A DNA stretch of 58,265 nucleotides, taken from Desulfobacteraceae bacterium. Lineage in GTDB: Bacteria; Desulfobacterota; Desulfobacteria; Desulfobacterales; RPRI01. Below are positions 26,059-33,215 of the stretch, piece after piece. A model generated the notes under the pieces. That model was given only the letters and a program-made list of their open reading frames with translations. It searched no databases and was not told the origin of the DNA. The stretch lies in contig JAABQB010000015.1 in NCBI GenBank assembly GCA_011391695.1, positions 1 to 58,265 on the forward strand, in the 5' to 3' direction. Position 1 is the stretch's first letter. Each line of letters opens with the position of its first letter. The position numbers and the translations under genes were made by a program.

Positions 26059-26244
26059 TTATTTTGCCTTATCAATATCTCCGAAGAAATTGTCAAGAGC
26101 CTTATCCACTTTTATATTAACATCAATTATTATATGGATTGGCTTGACTTCAACCGGTGCAACCGCGACTTCATGGCGGGTGCTGCAGGCCAGAATAAAA
26201 AAGAAAGACAACACTCCGGCAAAAACCACCATTTTTCTTATCAT
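26059..26244 (-). CDS. YnbE-like lipoprotein
   Basis: A 61-residue lipoprotein. The signal peptide ends in a lipobox (FILACST, cysteine at residue 20) and the mature part (EVKPIHIIIDVNIKVDKALDNFFGDID) matches YnbE. In E. coli YnbE in the outer membrane multimerises and pairs with the C-terminus of YdbH to form an intermembrane bridge for phospholipid. It lies 17 bp downstream of the ydbH-like gene, preserving the known partnership. Confidence 0.87.
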   Translation of the reverse strand: MIRKMVVFAGVLSFFFILACSTRHEVAVAPVEVKPIHIIIDVNIKVDKALDNFFGDIDKAK

Positions 26245-26261
26245 AATTATAATCCTTTTTA

Positions 26262-28964
26262 TTATCGTGATATGTTTAAAGAATCCCTGTAATGCAGGAT
26301 TTTGTCAAGAGGAATAACAAGGTTTATATCAAGCCGTATGCCCTGGAAGCGTGAGCCCTCCTCGGCTGATTTAACCCTTACAAACCCGCCCAGATCCTTT
26401 TTATATACAAAAGGAAGCGGGTTGGCGGGTTTTCCGTCAAACTGGAGATATAAAAGAAGATCTTCTCCTTCGGTTAAAAGTTTGAGCCTGACCCAGTTGT
26501 AAATGTAATCCTTCAGCGCTTCAATAGTAAGATCTATCTGTGAAAACTGGGTAGTCCCGGGAACCGTTCCTTCCCCGAGAAGTTTGGCGCTGGTTATATG
26601 AATTGTCCCGCCTTCGCCCGGCGTAGAATATAGAAAACCATCTTTAAAACTTAGTTTTCCGCTTTTGTATTCCACGGGTATCTTGCCGTTGACTGTTCCG
26701 TTTCCTTCGGCTGATGCAATTCCAAGCTGGTCAATAATCATTGCAAAATTCAACCGGTCGCAGAATAGAGTCAGGTTTAAATCCTTGCTCGCAGAAGAGA
26801 CTCTGATAGATTGTGTATTTACAGAGCCATTACACCACTTAACGCTGCTTTTTTCAATATAAAATGATTCGACAGATTCAACCTGAAAATCGAGCTTGCC
26901 TTCAGACAGCTGAATCGCACCGATCGAAGCCCTGTCAAACGTGAGGTGCTGACTCGGACCGCTCCTGACAGCCGGAAGATCAGGCATTAAAAGGTTTATG
27001 TTAATTCCTTCGATAATAACATCTTTATCACTATATCTGAATGATCCTTCCTTAATATTTCCCTTTAAAAAACCGGCTGGCTTTTTATCTATAAAGCTTA
27101 TTCTGCCGTTTAATTCCAGAGTCCCTCCGAAAGTCATTCCCTTTGCCTGCGAAAAAAACCGGCCAAGATCTATATCGGAGGCTGTTTTGTATTTCTGCAC
27201 AATAAAATTAATTTCTGTTTCAGGGCTTTTTGTGCCGAATAATTCTGATTTTCCTGAAAAACCAACAACCATTCCTTTTAAAACAGCGCTTTTATATTCA
27301 CCGTCAAAAAGCAGCCCCGATTTATCCTGCCTGGTTGTTCCTGAAAATGCCCCCAAATTCTTACCTTTCCAAAAAACTGCATCAGCAAAAAAGGCGCCCT
27401 TTTTCTCAATAATATTAAAAGGCCACTCAAAAGGTATTGTTCCTCCTATGCCTGATGCGGAAAATTGTAATTTCGAATCTTCAATGCTGATATCTTTTAA
27501 ATTTACGGCTCCGTCAAATTGCAAAGGTGCCCCAGCGTTCTGCTCAAATATTCCTGAAACAGAAAATGCGGGAATATCTATTTTTGCTGAGCCGGATTTT
27601 AAAACGGCATTTCGGGCATTTAAGTTTATTAGGCCTTTAACTTCTGAATTGATAAGGTCTGCTTTGCCGCCAATAGTCAATTCAGGTGTTTTTAAAGACA
27701 TATTATCATTAAAAGCGCTAACGTCTGAAATTGATGCGGCATATTGTAAAAAGCCTGTTTTGCCTTTCCCTTTTCCGAATATGTCAAACTCCAAACCATT
27801 GAATGAAATGTCGAGACCCACTAAATTGAGCCCTGCTTTATCAAGGGCCTGTTCGCTTGACGGGATGTTTACCGCTTTAAAGGACCAGGCTCCTTTATCT
27901 GTCAGGCCGGCAGAATATTTGCCCCGTATCTGAAAAATTTTTTCCTTACCGGGATTAATTGCAAAATATCCTGAAGATTTAAGCGAGTTGTCTTTTGTAG
28001 TAAAGCAGGCTTCAAGGTTGGATATTGTTACCGGTACAGGGGAAACCAGAGATAAGGGAGTTCCGGCAAATATCCATTCGTTCCCATCGTTGTTGCGTAT
28101 ATCAAGGATAAATGGTTTATTGCTGTCCCTTGGATTTTCCAGTTTGATGTCCTTATATGATATTCCAAGGTTGTTTGCAGTTATAACACATGAAGCTGAT
28201 GATATTTTAAAGGGGGAAAACTGAAGACTGGCATTTGCGCTTATATCGGTTTCTCCTGAAAGCGACATTCCAGGAACAAGCGTTGCAAAGTCGGAGAACC
28301 TGTTGAATGGGAGCCCCTTTGAACTTATCGATATAACCGATTCGTTTTTATCAAGGTTAACAACTGATTTAAAAATTAACTCATGATCCCTTGGGTATAA
28401 ACTCAGCCTGCAGTCTATCAGGCTTCTGTTTTGAACACCCGGGACGATTTCAACTTCAGCGGGAATCCTTATTTTTTTATCTTTCCATTTTAATACAAAA
28501 ACCGAGTTGCGGAGTTCGATGCTTCCAAAAGGAAGTGTTTTGGGCCGGTCTGCTGACGGCCGGTTTTTGTCCTGAAAATTTAAAATAAAGCGGTTTAAAT
28601 CAAATCCTCGTATTCTGATTTTTCCGTCGGTAACTTCGCACTCAATTTCAACGCCGCTTATAACCGCTTTTTTAATAAACTTATTGTAAAGTCCTATCGG
28701 ATTGTAATCTATTATAACAGAATCGATTGAAGGAGCGCCCGGTTCTTTTCCGAACCGCAGAGAGGCAATTTCGGCGCCGAATAAACCCGCGCTTCTCACA
28801 TTAATGCGCAAGTCATCTATGCCTGCATTTTTAGCGACCTCGGGAATGACTTTTGATTCGACATAGGAAAGGATGTATTTGTAAAATATGGAAATGGAGA
28901 CATATCCGGCAAAAATAAATAAAATGCACAGAATTATATATAAGGATTTACGGTATCGAGACAT
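26262..28964 (-). CDS. YdbH-like AsmA-family envelope protein
   Basis: A 900-residue protein with one N-terminal transmembrane helix (about residues 8-31) and a long periplasmic part of repeated beta-strands, typical of AsmA-like bridge proteins that move phospholipid between membranes. The C-terminal region (GEGGTIHITSAKLLG, LTIEALKDYIYNWVRLKL, KPANPLPFVYKKDLG) matches the YdbH 'dicarboxylate transport' Pfam family; the Pfam name is historical. Length is similar to E. coli YdbH (879). It is followed by ynbE- and ydbL-like genes. A DUF374 acyltransferase starts divergently about 260 bp upstream, a plausible lipid link but not proof of co-function. Confidence 0.88.
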   Translation of the reverse strand: MSRYRKSLYIILCILFIFAGYVSISIFYKYILSYVESKVIPEVAKNAGIDDLRINVRSAGLFGAEIASLRFGKEPGAPSIDSVIIDYNPIGLYNKFIKKAVISGVEIECEVTDGKIRIRGFDLNRFILNFQDKNRPSADRPKTLPFGSIELRNSVFVLKWKDKKIRIPAEVEIVPGVQNRSLIDCRLSLYPRDHELIFKSVVNLDKNESVISISSKGLPFNRFSDFATLVPGMSLSGETDISANASLQFSPFKISSASCVITANNLGISYKDIKLENPRDSNKPFILDIRNNDGNEWIFAGTPLSLVSPVPVTISNLEACFTTKDNSLKSSGYFAINPGKEKIFQIRGKYSAGLTDKGAWSFKAVNIPSSEQALDKAGLNLVGLDISFNGLEFDIFGKGKGKTGFLQYAASISDVSAFNDNMSLKTPELTIGGKADLINSEVKGLINLNARNAVLKSGSAKIDIPAFSVSGIFEQNAGAPLQFDGAVNLKDISIEDSKLQFSASGIGGTIPFEWPFNIIEKKGAFFADAVFWKGKNLGAFSGTTRQDKSGLLFDGEYKSAVLKGMVVGFSGKSELFGTKSPETEINFIVQKYKTASDIDLGRFFSQAKGMTFGGTLELNGRISFIDKKPAGFLKGNIKEGSFRYSDKDVIIEGININLLMPDLPAVRSGPSQHLTFDRASIGAIQLSEGKLDFQVESVESFYIEKSSVKWCNGSVNTQSIRVSSASKDLNLTLFCDRLNFAMIIDQLGIASAEGNGTVNGKIPVEYKSGKLSFKDGFLYSTPGEGGTIHITSAKLLGEGTVPGTTQFSQIDLTIEALKDYIYNWVRLKLLTEGEDLLLYLQFDGKPANPLPFVYKKDLGGFVRVKSAEEGSRFQGIRLDINLVIPLDKILHYRDSLNISR

Positions 28965-29033
28965 TACAGCAAGTTACTCCATCTTGTTTACCTTGATAAT
29001 ATACCAATTTTTAAAATTAAACCATACGTAATA

Positions 29034-29068
29034 AAGGGGTCAAGGATTCGAGGGTTCGAGGGTTCAAG
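29034..29068. repeat. Short-word repeat block (GGATTCGAGGGTTC words)
   Basis: AAGGGGTCAAGGATTCGAG followed by GGTTCGAGGGTTCAAG, in the divergent spacer between the ydbH-like gene and the acyltransferase. Confidence 0.8.
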
Positions 29069-29228
29069 TTTTTGTTTTTACAAAGTTCTTGCAGGCCTTG
29101 CTGTTACTTCAATCCTGGATCACTAACAAAAAAGGGTTTATTGCCATCAAAATGTGTGATATCTGGTTCTTCGCTTTCCAGTGTGTTACAGAATCGAAAA
29201 GCATGATGAATAATGATGCGGAGAATTA

Positions 29229-29936
29229 ATGGCTGAATTTATAAAAGACCTGGCATTCATGGAGCGGATTAGAATCTCTGTTCTTTCCCGGATTGCATCA
29301 TGGCTCGTCCGCCTGTGGTTCGGAACAGTTCGTGTCGAAATAATAAACAGAAAAGTCTATGATGAATATATTCTCCACAACAAAGATAAGGAGAGTATCG
29401 TTGTGGCCTCCTGGCACAGGCACGCCGTATTTTTCTTTTATTTCTTCCGGAATATTAAAAACGGTGTTGGGATGGTAAGCCGGAGCAAAGACGGAGAGAT
29501 TGTAACCCGTGTCGGAAAGAGCTTCGGATATGACTTTGTTCGCGGATCTTCTTCGAAAGGCGGTGGAGAAGCGCTTCTTGCAATGATAGACTACATGAAT
29601 AAGGGAGGGGCGCCGAAGTTCTGCGGCACCGCTGTGGACGGTCCGAGAGGGCCCGCCCGCATACTGAAGAAGGGAATGCTTGTTCTTGCCAAGGAAACAG
29701 GAGCATATTTTATTCCAATTGCCTGTTCAGGAACTAAGGTTATAACTTTTCACAAGGCGTGGGACAAAACCATAATTCCGTATCCTTTCAGCAAGGTAGT
29801 CATGGAATTTCATGATCCTTTTATCATTCCGAAAGATATTTCTGAGGAAGAGTTTGAAAACCTGCAGGTGAGAACCGAGAAAATCCTCAACGAACTAACC
29901 GACAATGTGGATAAAATAGCCGGTTATAAAGGATAA
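29229..29936 (+). CDS. DUF374 lysophospholipid acyltransferase-like protein
   Basis: A 235-residue protein of the DUF374 family within the lysophospholipid acyltransferase fold. The acceptor motif appears as SWHRH (H63, H65), followed by SRSKDGEIVTRVGKSFGYDFVRGSS and VDGPRGP (about 138-144), a signature of the family. These proteins are thought to acylate lipid A-like or related acceptors, but the reaction is not established. An N-terminal amphipathic/hydrophobic stretch (RIASWLVRLWFG) may associate it with the inner membrane. No strong ribosome site is visible. It is convergent with the YchF-like gene, a palindromic repeat copy lying between. Confidence 0.86.
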   Translation: MAEFIKDLAFMERIRISVLSRIASWLVRLWFGTVRVEIINRKVYDEYILHNKDKESIVVASWHRHAVFFFYFFRNIKNGVGMVSRSKDGEIVTRVGKSFGYDFVRGSSSKGGGEALLAMIDYMNKGGAPKFCGTAVDGPRGPARILKKGMLVLAKETGAYFIPIACSGTKVITFHKAWDKTIIPYPFSKVVMEFHDPFIIPKDISEEEFENLQVRTEKILNELTDNVDKIAGYKG

Positions 29937-29942
29937 ACTGCC

Positions 29943-30076
29943 GAGCCAATTGCAAAAGTCCTAAAAAGAGAAGAATTTGTCATTCCCGCGAAAGCGGGGC
30001 ACATAGTGAAGTACAGCGCTATCCAGGCTTTTCAGCTATTTCTAGACTCCCGTTTTCACGGGAGTGACGGGATTTT
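29943..30076. repeat. Palindromic intergenic repeat, copy D (truncated)
   Basis: It begins GAGCCAATTGCAAAAGTC and follows the short form through ATTCCCGCGAAAGCGGGGCAC and the CCGTTTTCACGGGAGTGACG hairpin, but the right inverted end is lost, giving GGATTTTAGAC instead of GACTTTTGCAATTGGCTC. It lies between two convergent genes, where its hairpins could act as a bidirectional terminator. Confidence 0.82.
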
Positions 30077-30094
30077 AGACTTTATACAAAGCCA

Positions 30095-31129
30095 TCAGAC
30101 GTTGAAACGGAAGTTTATTATATCTCCATCCTGTACGCAGTAGGTTTTTCCTTCAAGCCTAACGGTGCCCTTTTTGCGTGCCTCCGAATATGTTCCGGCA
30201 TCCATCAGGTCTTTGAATGAAACAACTTCCGCTCGGATAAATCCTTTTTTTATGTCGGAATGAATCACCTCGGCGGCATCGAGCGCTTTTGTCTCTTTTT
30301 TTATAGTCCATGCCCTTACTTCATCTTCTCCGACTGTAAAAAACGAGACGAGACCCAGAAGATCATAAGATTTTTTTATTACCCTTTCTCTTGCGGATTC
30401 TTTTATACCGTATTCGGATAGAAAATCGCCTGCTTCTTCAGGAGACATGCGTGAAAGCTCCTGTTCCAGTTTTCCTCGAATAATCATGCACTCTTCTCTT
30501 GTCATAAGATCCTGCGCCTCAGGAAATCCGGCATCATCGTCGTTATTGTTGAACAGAACAAGCGCCGGTTTCGCAGACACGAAAGCAAAACCTCTTAAAA
30601 CCTGAGCGGATGCTATTTCAGAAATTTTTCTTAATGGAACTTCTTTTTCGAGGTTTTCAAGGCAGGATGTAAGAAGTGTGAACTCCTCATGGTCAGTTTT
30701 CTTTCCTCTTTTTTTATCTGTTTCAATGCGCTCCAGTCGTTTTTCAACCGTAACAAGGTCGGCAAGAATAAGTTCCTGGTCAAGGGCAAGAAAGTCCTTA
30801 TAAGGCGTTGGAGACGCAAGACCGTACCCGGAAAAATTCCTTACAACGTGTATCAGGGCATCGCAGTCTCTAACCGGTGTCCAGATATTCTGTTCTTTCT
30901 TTGCTTCGCTTTTCTGCGTGTGAATCGCGGGAAGATAATATTCCACTTTTGCAAATATAGTTTTTACCGGTTTATACATATCCGACAGAACCTCAACACG
31001 GCTGTCGGGCACCTCTATTGTTCCTATGCGGTTTTCAACCTTGTGACCTTCATCCTGGACATTCTGTGTAAGAGCTTCAAATATTGTTGATTTTCCGGAA
31101 CCGGGCAGGCCGGTGATTCCAAGTTTCAT
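30095..31129 (-). CDS. YchF-like OBG-family GTPase/ATPase
   Basis: A 344-residue P-loop protein of the OBG family with a C-terminal TGS-type domain (AGTYSEARKKGTVRLEGKTYCVQDGDIINFRF). G1 is GLPGSGKST (7-15), differing from the usual GLPNVGKST of YchF. The switch region GTIEVPDSRVEVLSDMYKP is typical of YchF (VPDPRLD). A coiled-coil-like helical section lies at about 115-160. YchF proteins bind ribosomes and prefer ATP, and this one is a diverged member, so the symbol is withheld. Its start overlaps the stop of the CBS protein gene by 4 bp (31126-31129). Confidence 0.88.
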   Translation of the reverse strand: MKLGITGLPGSGKSTIFEALTQNVQDEGHKVENRIGTIEVPDSRVEVLSDMYKPVKTIFAKVEYYLPAIHTQKSEAKKEQNIWTPVRDCDALIHVVRNFSGYGLASPTPYKDFLALDQELILADLVTVEKRLERIETDKKRGKKTDHEEFTLLTSCLENLEKEVPLRKISEIASAQVLRGFAFVSAKPALVLFNNNDDDAGFPEAQDLMTREECMIIRGKLEQELSRMSPEEAGDFLSEYGIKESARERVIKKSYDLLGLVSFFTVGEDEVRAWTIKKETKALDAAEVIHSDIKKGFIRAEVVSFKDLMDAGTYSEARKKGTVRLEGKTYCVQDGDIINFRFNV

Positions 31130-31587
31130 GCTCCGTTCCTGGGAACAAGCGTCCTTAAGACATCTTCCTTACCGACAATCCCAACAAGTTTTCCGCCTTC
31201 AACAACCGGAATCGTGTGGTAATTGCTGTCGACCATCAGAGCGGCAACTACTTCAATTACTGTATCTGGCCTCACAGTTACCGGGTTTGGTGTCATGGCT
31301 TGGGAAACGGTAACGGCTGAAATTTTCTTCACCTCTTTTTCGAGGTTTTTCATGGAAGAAAGAGAAATAAAACCATCAAGAAAGGAAAAAAAAGATGGAA
31401 TAGGAAGTTTTTTCTGCTGCGCAATTACGTCGCTCTGGCAGATAATCCCAACAAGTTTTTCGTTTTTGTCAATTACCGGAACACCATTAATGTGGTTTTC
31501 AAGAAGGAGTTTTGTGGCATAGGTAATTTCAGTTTCAGGTGAAACTGAAATTATGTCCGTTTTCATTATGTCTTTAACTGTCAGCAT
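31126..31587 (-). CDS. CBS-domain pair protein
   Basis: A 153-residue protein made of two CBS domains: MLTVKDIMKTDIISVSPETEITYATKLLLEN... with GVPVIDKNEKLVGIICQSDVI in the first, and VSQAMTPNPVTVRPDTVIEVVAALM... with TIPVVEGGKLVGIVGKEDVLRTL in the second. CBS pairs bind adenosine nucleotides and often regulate a partner. Here the gene is translationally coupled (ATGA overlap) to the YchF-like gene, making that ATPase an obvious candidate partner, which is inference. The spacer upstream contains an inverted GTACGA word repeat. Confidence 0.92.
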   Translation of the reverse strand: MLTVKDIMKTDIISVSPETEITYATKLLLENHINGVPVIDKNEKLVGIICQSDVIAQQKKLPIPSFFSFLDGFISLSSMKNLEKEVKKISAVTVSQAMTPNPVTVRPDTVIEVVAALMVDSNYHTIPVVEGGKLVGIVGKEDVLRTLVPRNGA

Positions 31588-31666
31588 GTTCTTTCCTTAA
31601 AACTTTAATATACATATTGAATTTGATAAATATATTCCGTTTGGGCACGATTGCGTACGCAATCCG

Positions 31667-31713
31667 CTGTTCGTACATCGTACTTCGTACTTCGAAGTTC
31701 GATGTACGATATT
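31667..31713. repeat. GTACGA short-word inverted repeat
   Basis: CTGTTCGTACATCGTACTTC and GTACTTCGAAGTTCGATG then TACGATATTC: variants of one word (TTCGTAC, TCGTACTTC, TTCGATGTACGA) arranged as a hairpin upstream of the CBS gene. The same word recurs at 22572 and 56769-56783. Confidence 0.75.
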
Positions 31714-31789
31714 CTAATGAATCGCTCCAATCAGGACACTATTCTGACAACAGCTATAAAGTCAAGAAAGAAGCCGGCATCTTCAATCT

Positions 31790-32308
31790 TTACTGTTGCC
31801 TGGAAAGCCCCAGTTTATCAAGTAAATTGCCTTTGGACCCAAAAGGAATGGATGAAGGCGCATAAAAGGGACTGCTCAGGTTTATTTTCCCGTTTATTTT
31901 ATACTCAATTTTTTTGTTTTCGGTTTTATGGTTTGATTTTAATATGTTAAGCAAAGTGGATATTATGTCAAAAGAGGTCGAATGAACTTCAAAGGGCACT
32001 ATGACTGTACCGCGTGACGGAATGAGTGCTTTTACTTCATAGTTAACGGAAGCAACAGTTTTTCCTTCCATTTCTACTTCACATTCTATGCTTTTTATTT
32101 CAAAAGATGTAAGGTTGGGGTTGTATACTTCAATATCTACACGAAAAAAAGCTTCAAGGTTTCTTATCTTTTTTATATGAACACTGTGTATTTTAAAAAC
32201 GGGCTGTTCAAAAAGCTTACCGCATCCGGCGCAACCCGAAAGAATAAGAAATATTAAAAGGACTGCTGCTGTTCGAACAGATTTTCCCCTTGCGTTATGT
32301 CTTGTCAT
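31790..32308 (-). CDS. LEA14-like (WHy domain) lipoprotein
   Basis: A 172-residue lipoprotein. Signal peptide with lipobox LSGC (cysteine near residue 26), followed by a LEA type 2/WHy beta-sandwich recognisable in FRVDIEVYNPNLTSFEIKSIECEVEMEG and the NKKIEYKINGKINL strand. Such proteins are found in many Gram-negative periplasms with no defined role; binding to envelope partners is a guess. The C-terminus (GNLLDKLGLSRQQ) is short and polar. Monocistronic on the minus strand, next to an IS200 remnant. Confidence 0.85.
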   Translation of the reverse strand: MTRHNARGKSVRTAAVLLIFLILSGCAGCGKLFEQPVFKIHSVHIKKIRNLEAFFRVDIEVYNPNLTSFEIKSIECEVEMEGKTVASVNYEVKALIPSRGTVIVPFEVHSTSFDIISTLLNILKSNHKTENKKIEYKINGKINLSSPFYAPSSIPFGSKGNLLDKLGLSRQQ

Positions 32309-32401
32309 GTCTTTTCTTCTTTCGATTAGTTTTCATCTAAATTCTCCACCTCCTGGAAAGGCTCGAAGAGCAGACAGAAGGAATTACCCGTGCCTGATTG
32401 A

Positions 32402-32545
32402 CCGAATTTATCGCATGTTCGATGGGATTGCAAATATCATGTTGTATTTGTCCCCAAGTATCGGGAGAAGAAACTATACGGGAAATTTACAAAAATTCCG
32501 CGGCAAAGGGTCGGCAAACCCCGTGACCCGGATAAAGATATCTGA
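32402..32545 (+). pseudogene. Remnant of IS200/IS605-type transposase TnpA N-terminus
   Basis: A plus-strand reading frame here translates as LSHVRWDCKYHVVFVPKYRE followed by KKLYGK, the conserved opening of Y1 transposases (SHxRWDxKYHVVFxPKYR). It has no start codon (TGA precedes) and ends after about 47 codons at TGA, so the HUH and catalytic tyrosine parts are gone. The remnant abuts the 3' end of the metallohydrolase gene, whose last codons lie within it on the opposite strand. Confidence 0.8.
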
Positions 32546-33215
32546 TTTCTTTCATTTTGCTGATGCGACGAACAGAATCATCCTGATCCTTTTTCGATGA
32601 GACATATTTGTTGACTAAAACATTTCCGCCGAGAACAAGAAGAAAATCACCCGAGACAAAAACTCCGCTTTCAGGTTCAAGAAAAGATACTGAATCCGGC
32701 CTGTGACCCGGAGTATGTATGGATGTAAACCCTGGTATGAGATCGCTGTTTTCGCGGAAATATTCCGTGCGTCCGGAGGGAAAGCCTTTTTTAAAAGGAG
32801 TCCCGTAAAGAGCGCCGCTAAAGATGTCTTTGAAATTTAAAAAGTAACCGTATTCTTTCATGCAGGGAATCAGCGTGCTTTTAATATCAGAGAATAAAGG
32901 AATCGGCATGCGCTTATTGCCTGTAATATAAGCTCTTGCATTTTCATTGAAGAAAATTGAACAGTCCTTCCAGAGTTCTTTAAGGGTCGCCCACCCGGCA
33001 ACGTGATCAACGTGAAAATGCGTGCATACTATTCTTTTTACCGGAAGATCAGGAGAAAGAGCGTTAATGAGATTTTCGACATCCGACGGCATCCCGCAAT
33101 CAATTAAATATGAGGCTTTCTCCCCGTAATCTTCAATTATGTAAATATTGCTGGTTTTCCCCCTGAATTGTTTTATTGCACGGTTTCCATCCAGATTCTG
33201 TGTATGGGTTATCAT
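32487..33215 (-). CDS. MBL-fold metallohydrolase
   Basis: A 242-residue metallo-beta-lactamase-fold hydrolase. The metal motif HFHVDH gives H66, H68, D70 and H71; later ligands are the H of FTSIHTPGHRPDSVSF, the D of VSGDFLLV and the YPGHG near the C-terminus. Glyoxalase II-like or general thioester/phosphodiester hydrolysis is possible and the substrate is unknown. The last dozen residues after GHG (VCRPFAAEFL) lie in DNA adjoining the IS200 remnant, so the original C-terminus may have been replaced. Its start overlaps the helicase stop by 4 bp. Confidence 0.9.
   Translation of the reverse strand: MITHTQNLDGNRAIKQFRGKTSNIYIIEDYGEKASYLIDCGMPSDVENLINALSPDLPVKRIVCTHFHVDHVAGWATLKELWKDCSIFFNENARAYITGNKRMPIPLFSDIKSTLIPCMKEYGYFLNFKDIFSGALYGTPFKKGFPSGRTEYFRENSDLIPGFTSIHTPGHRPDSVSFLEPESGVFVSGDFLLVLGGNVLVNKYVSSKKDQDDSVRRISKMKEIRYLYPGHGVCRPFAAEFL

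Noticed and set aside
26998-27933. 311-residue plus-strand frame
   Set aside because: Antisense to the YdbH-like gene, with a Pro/Ser/Phe-rich composition and no recognisable motif or ribosome site.
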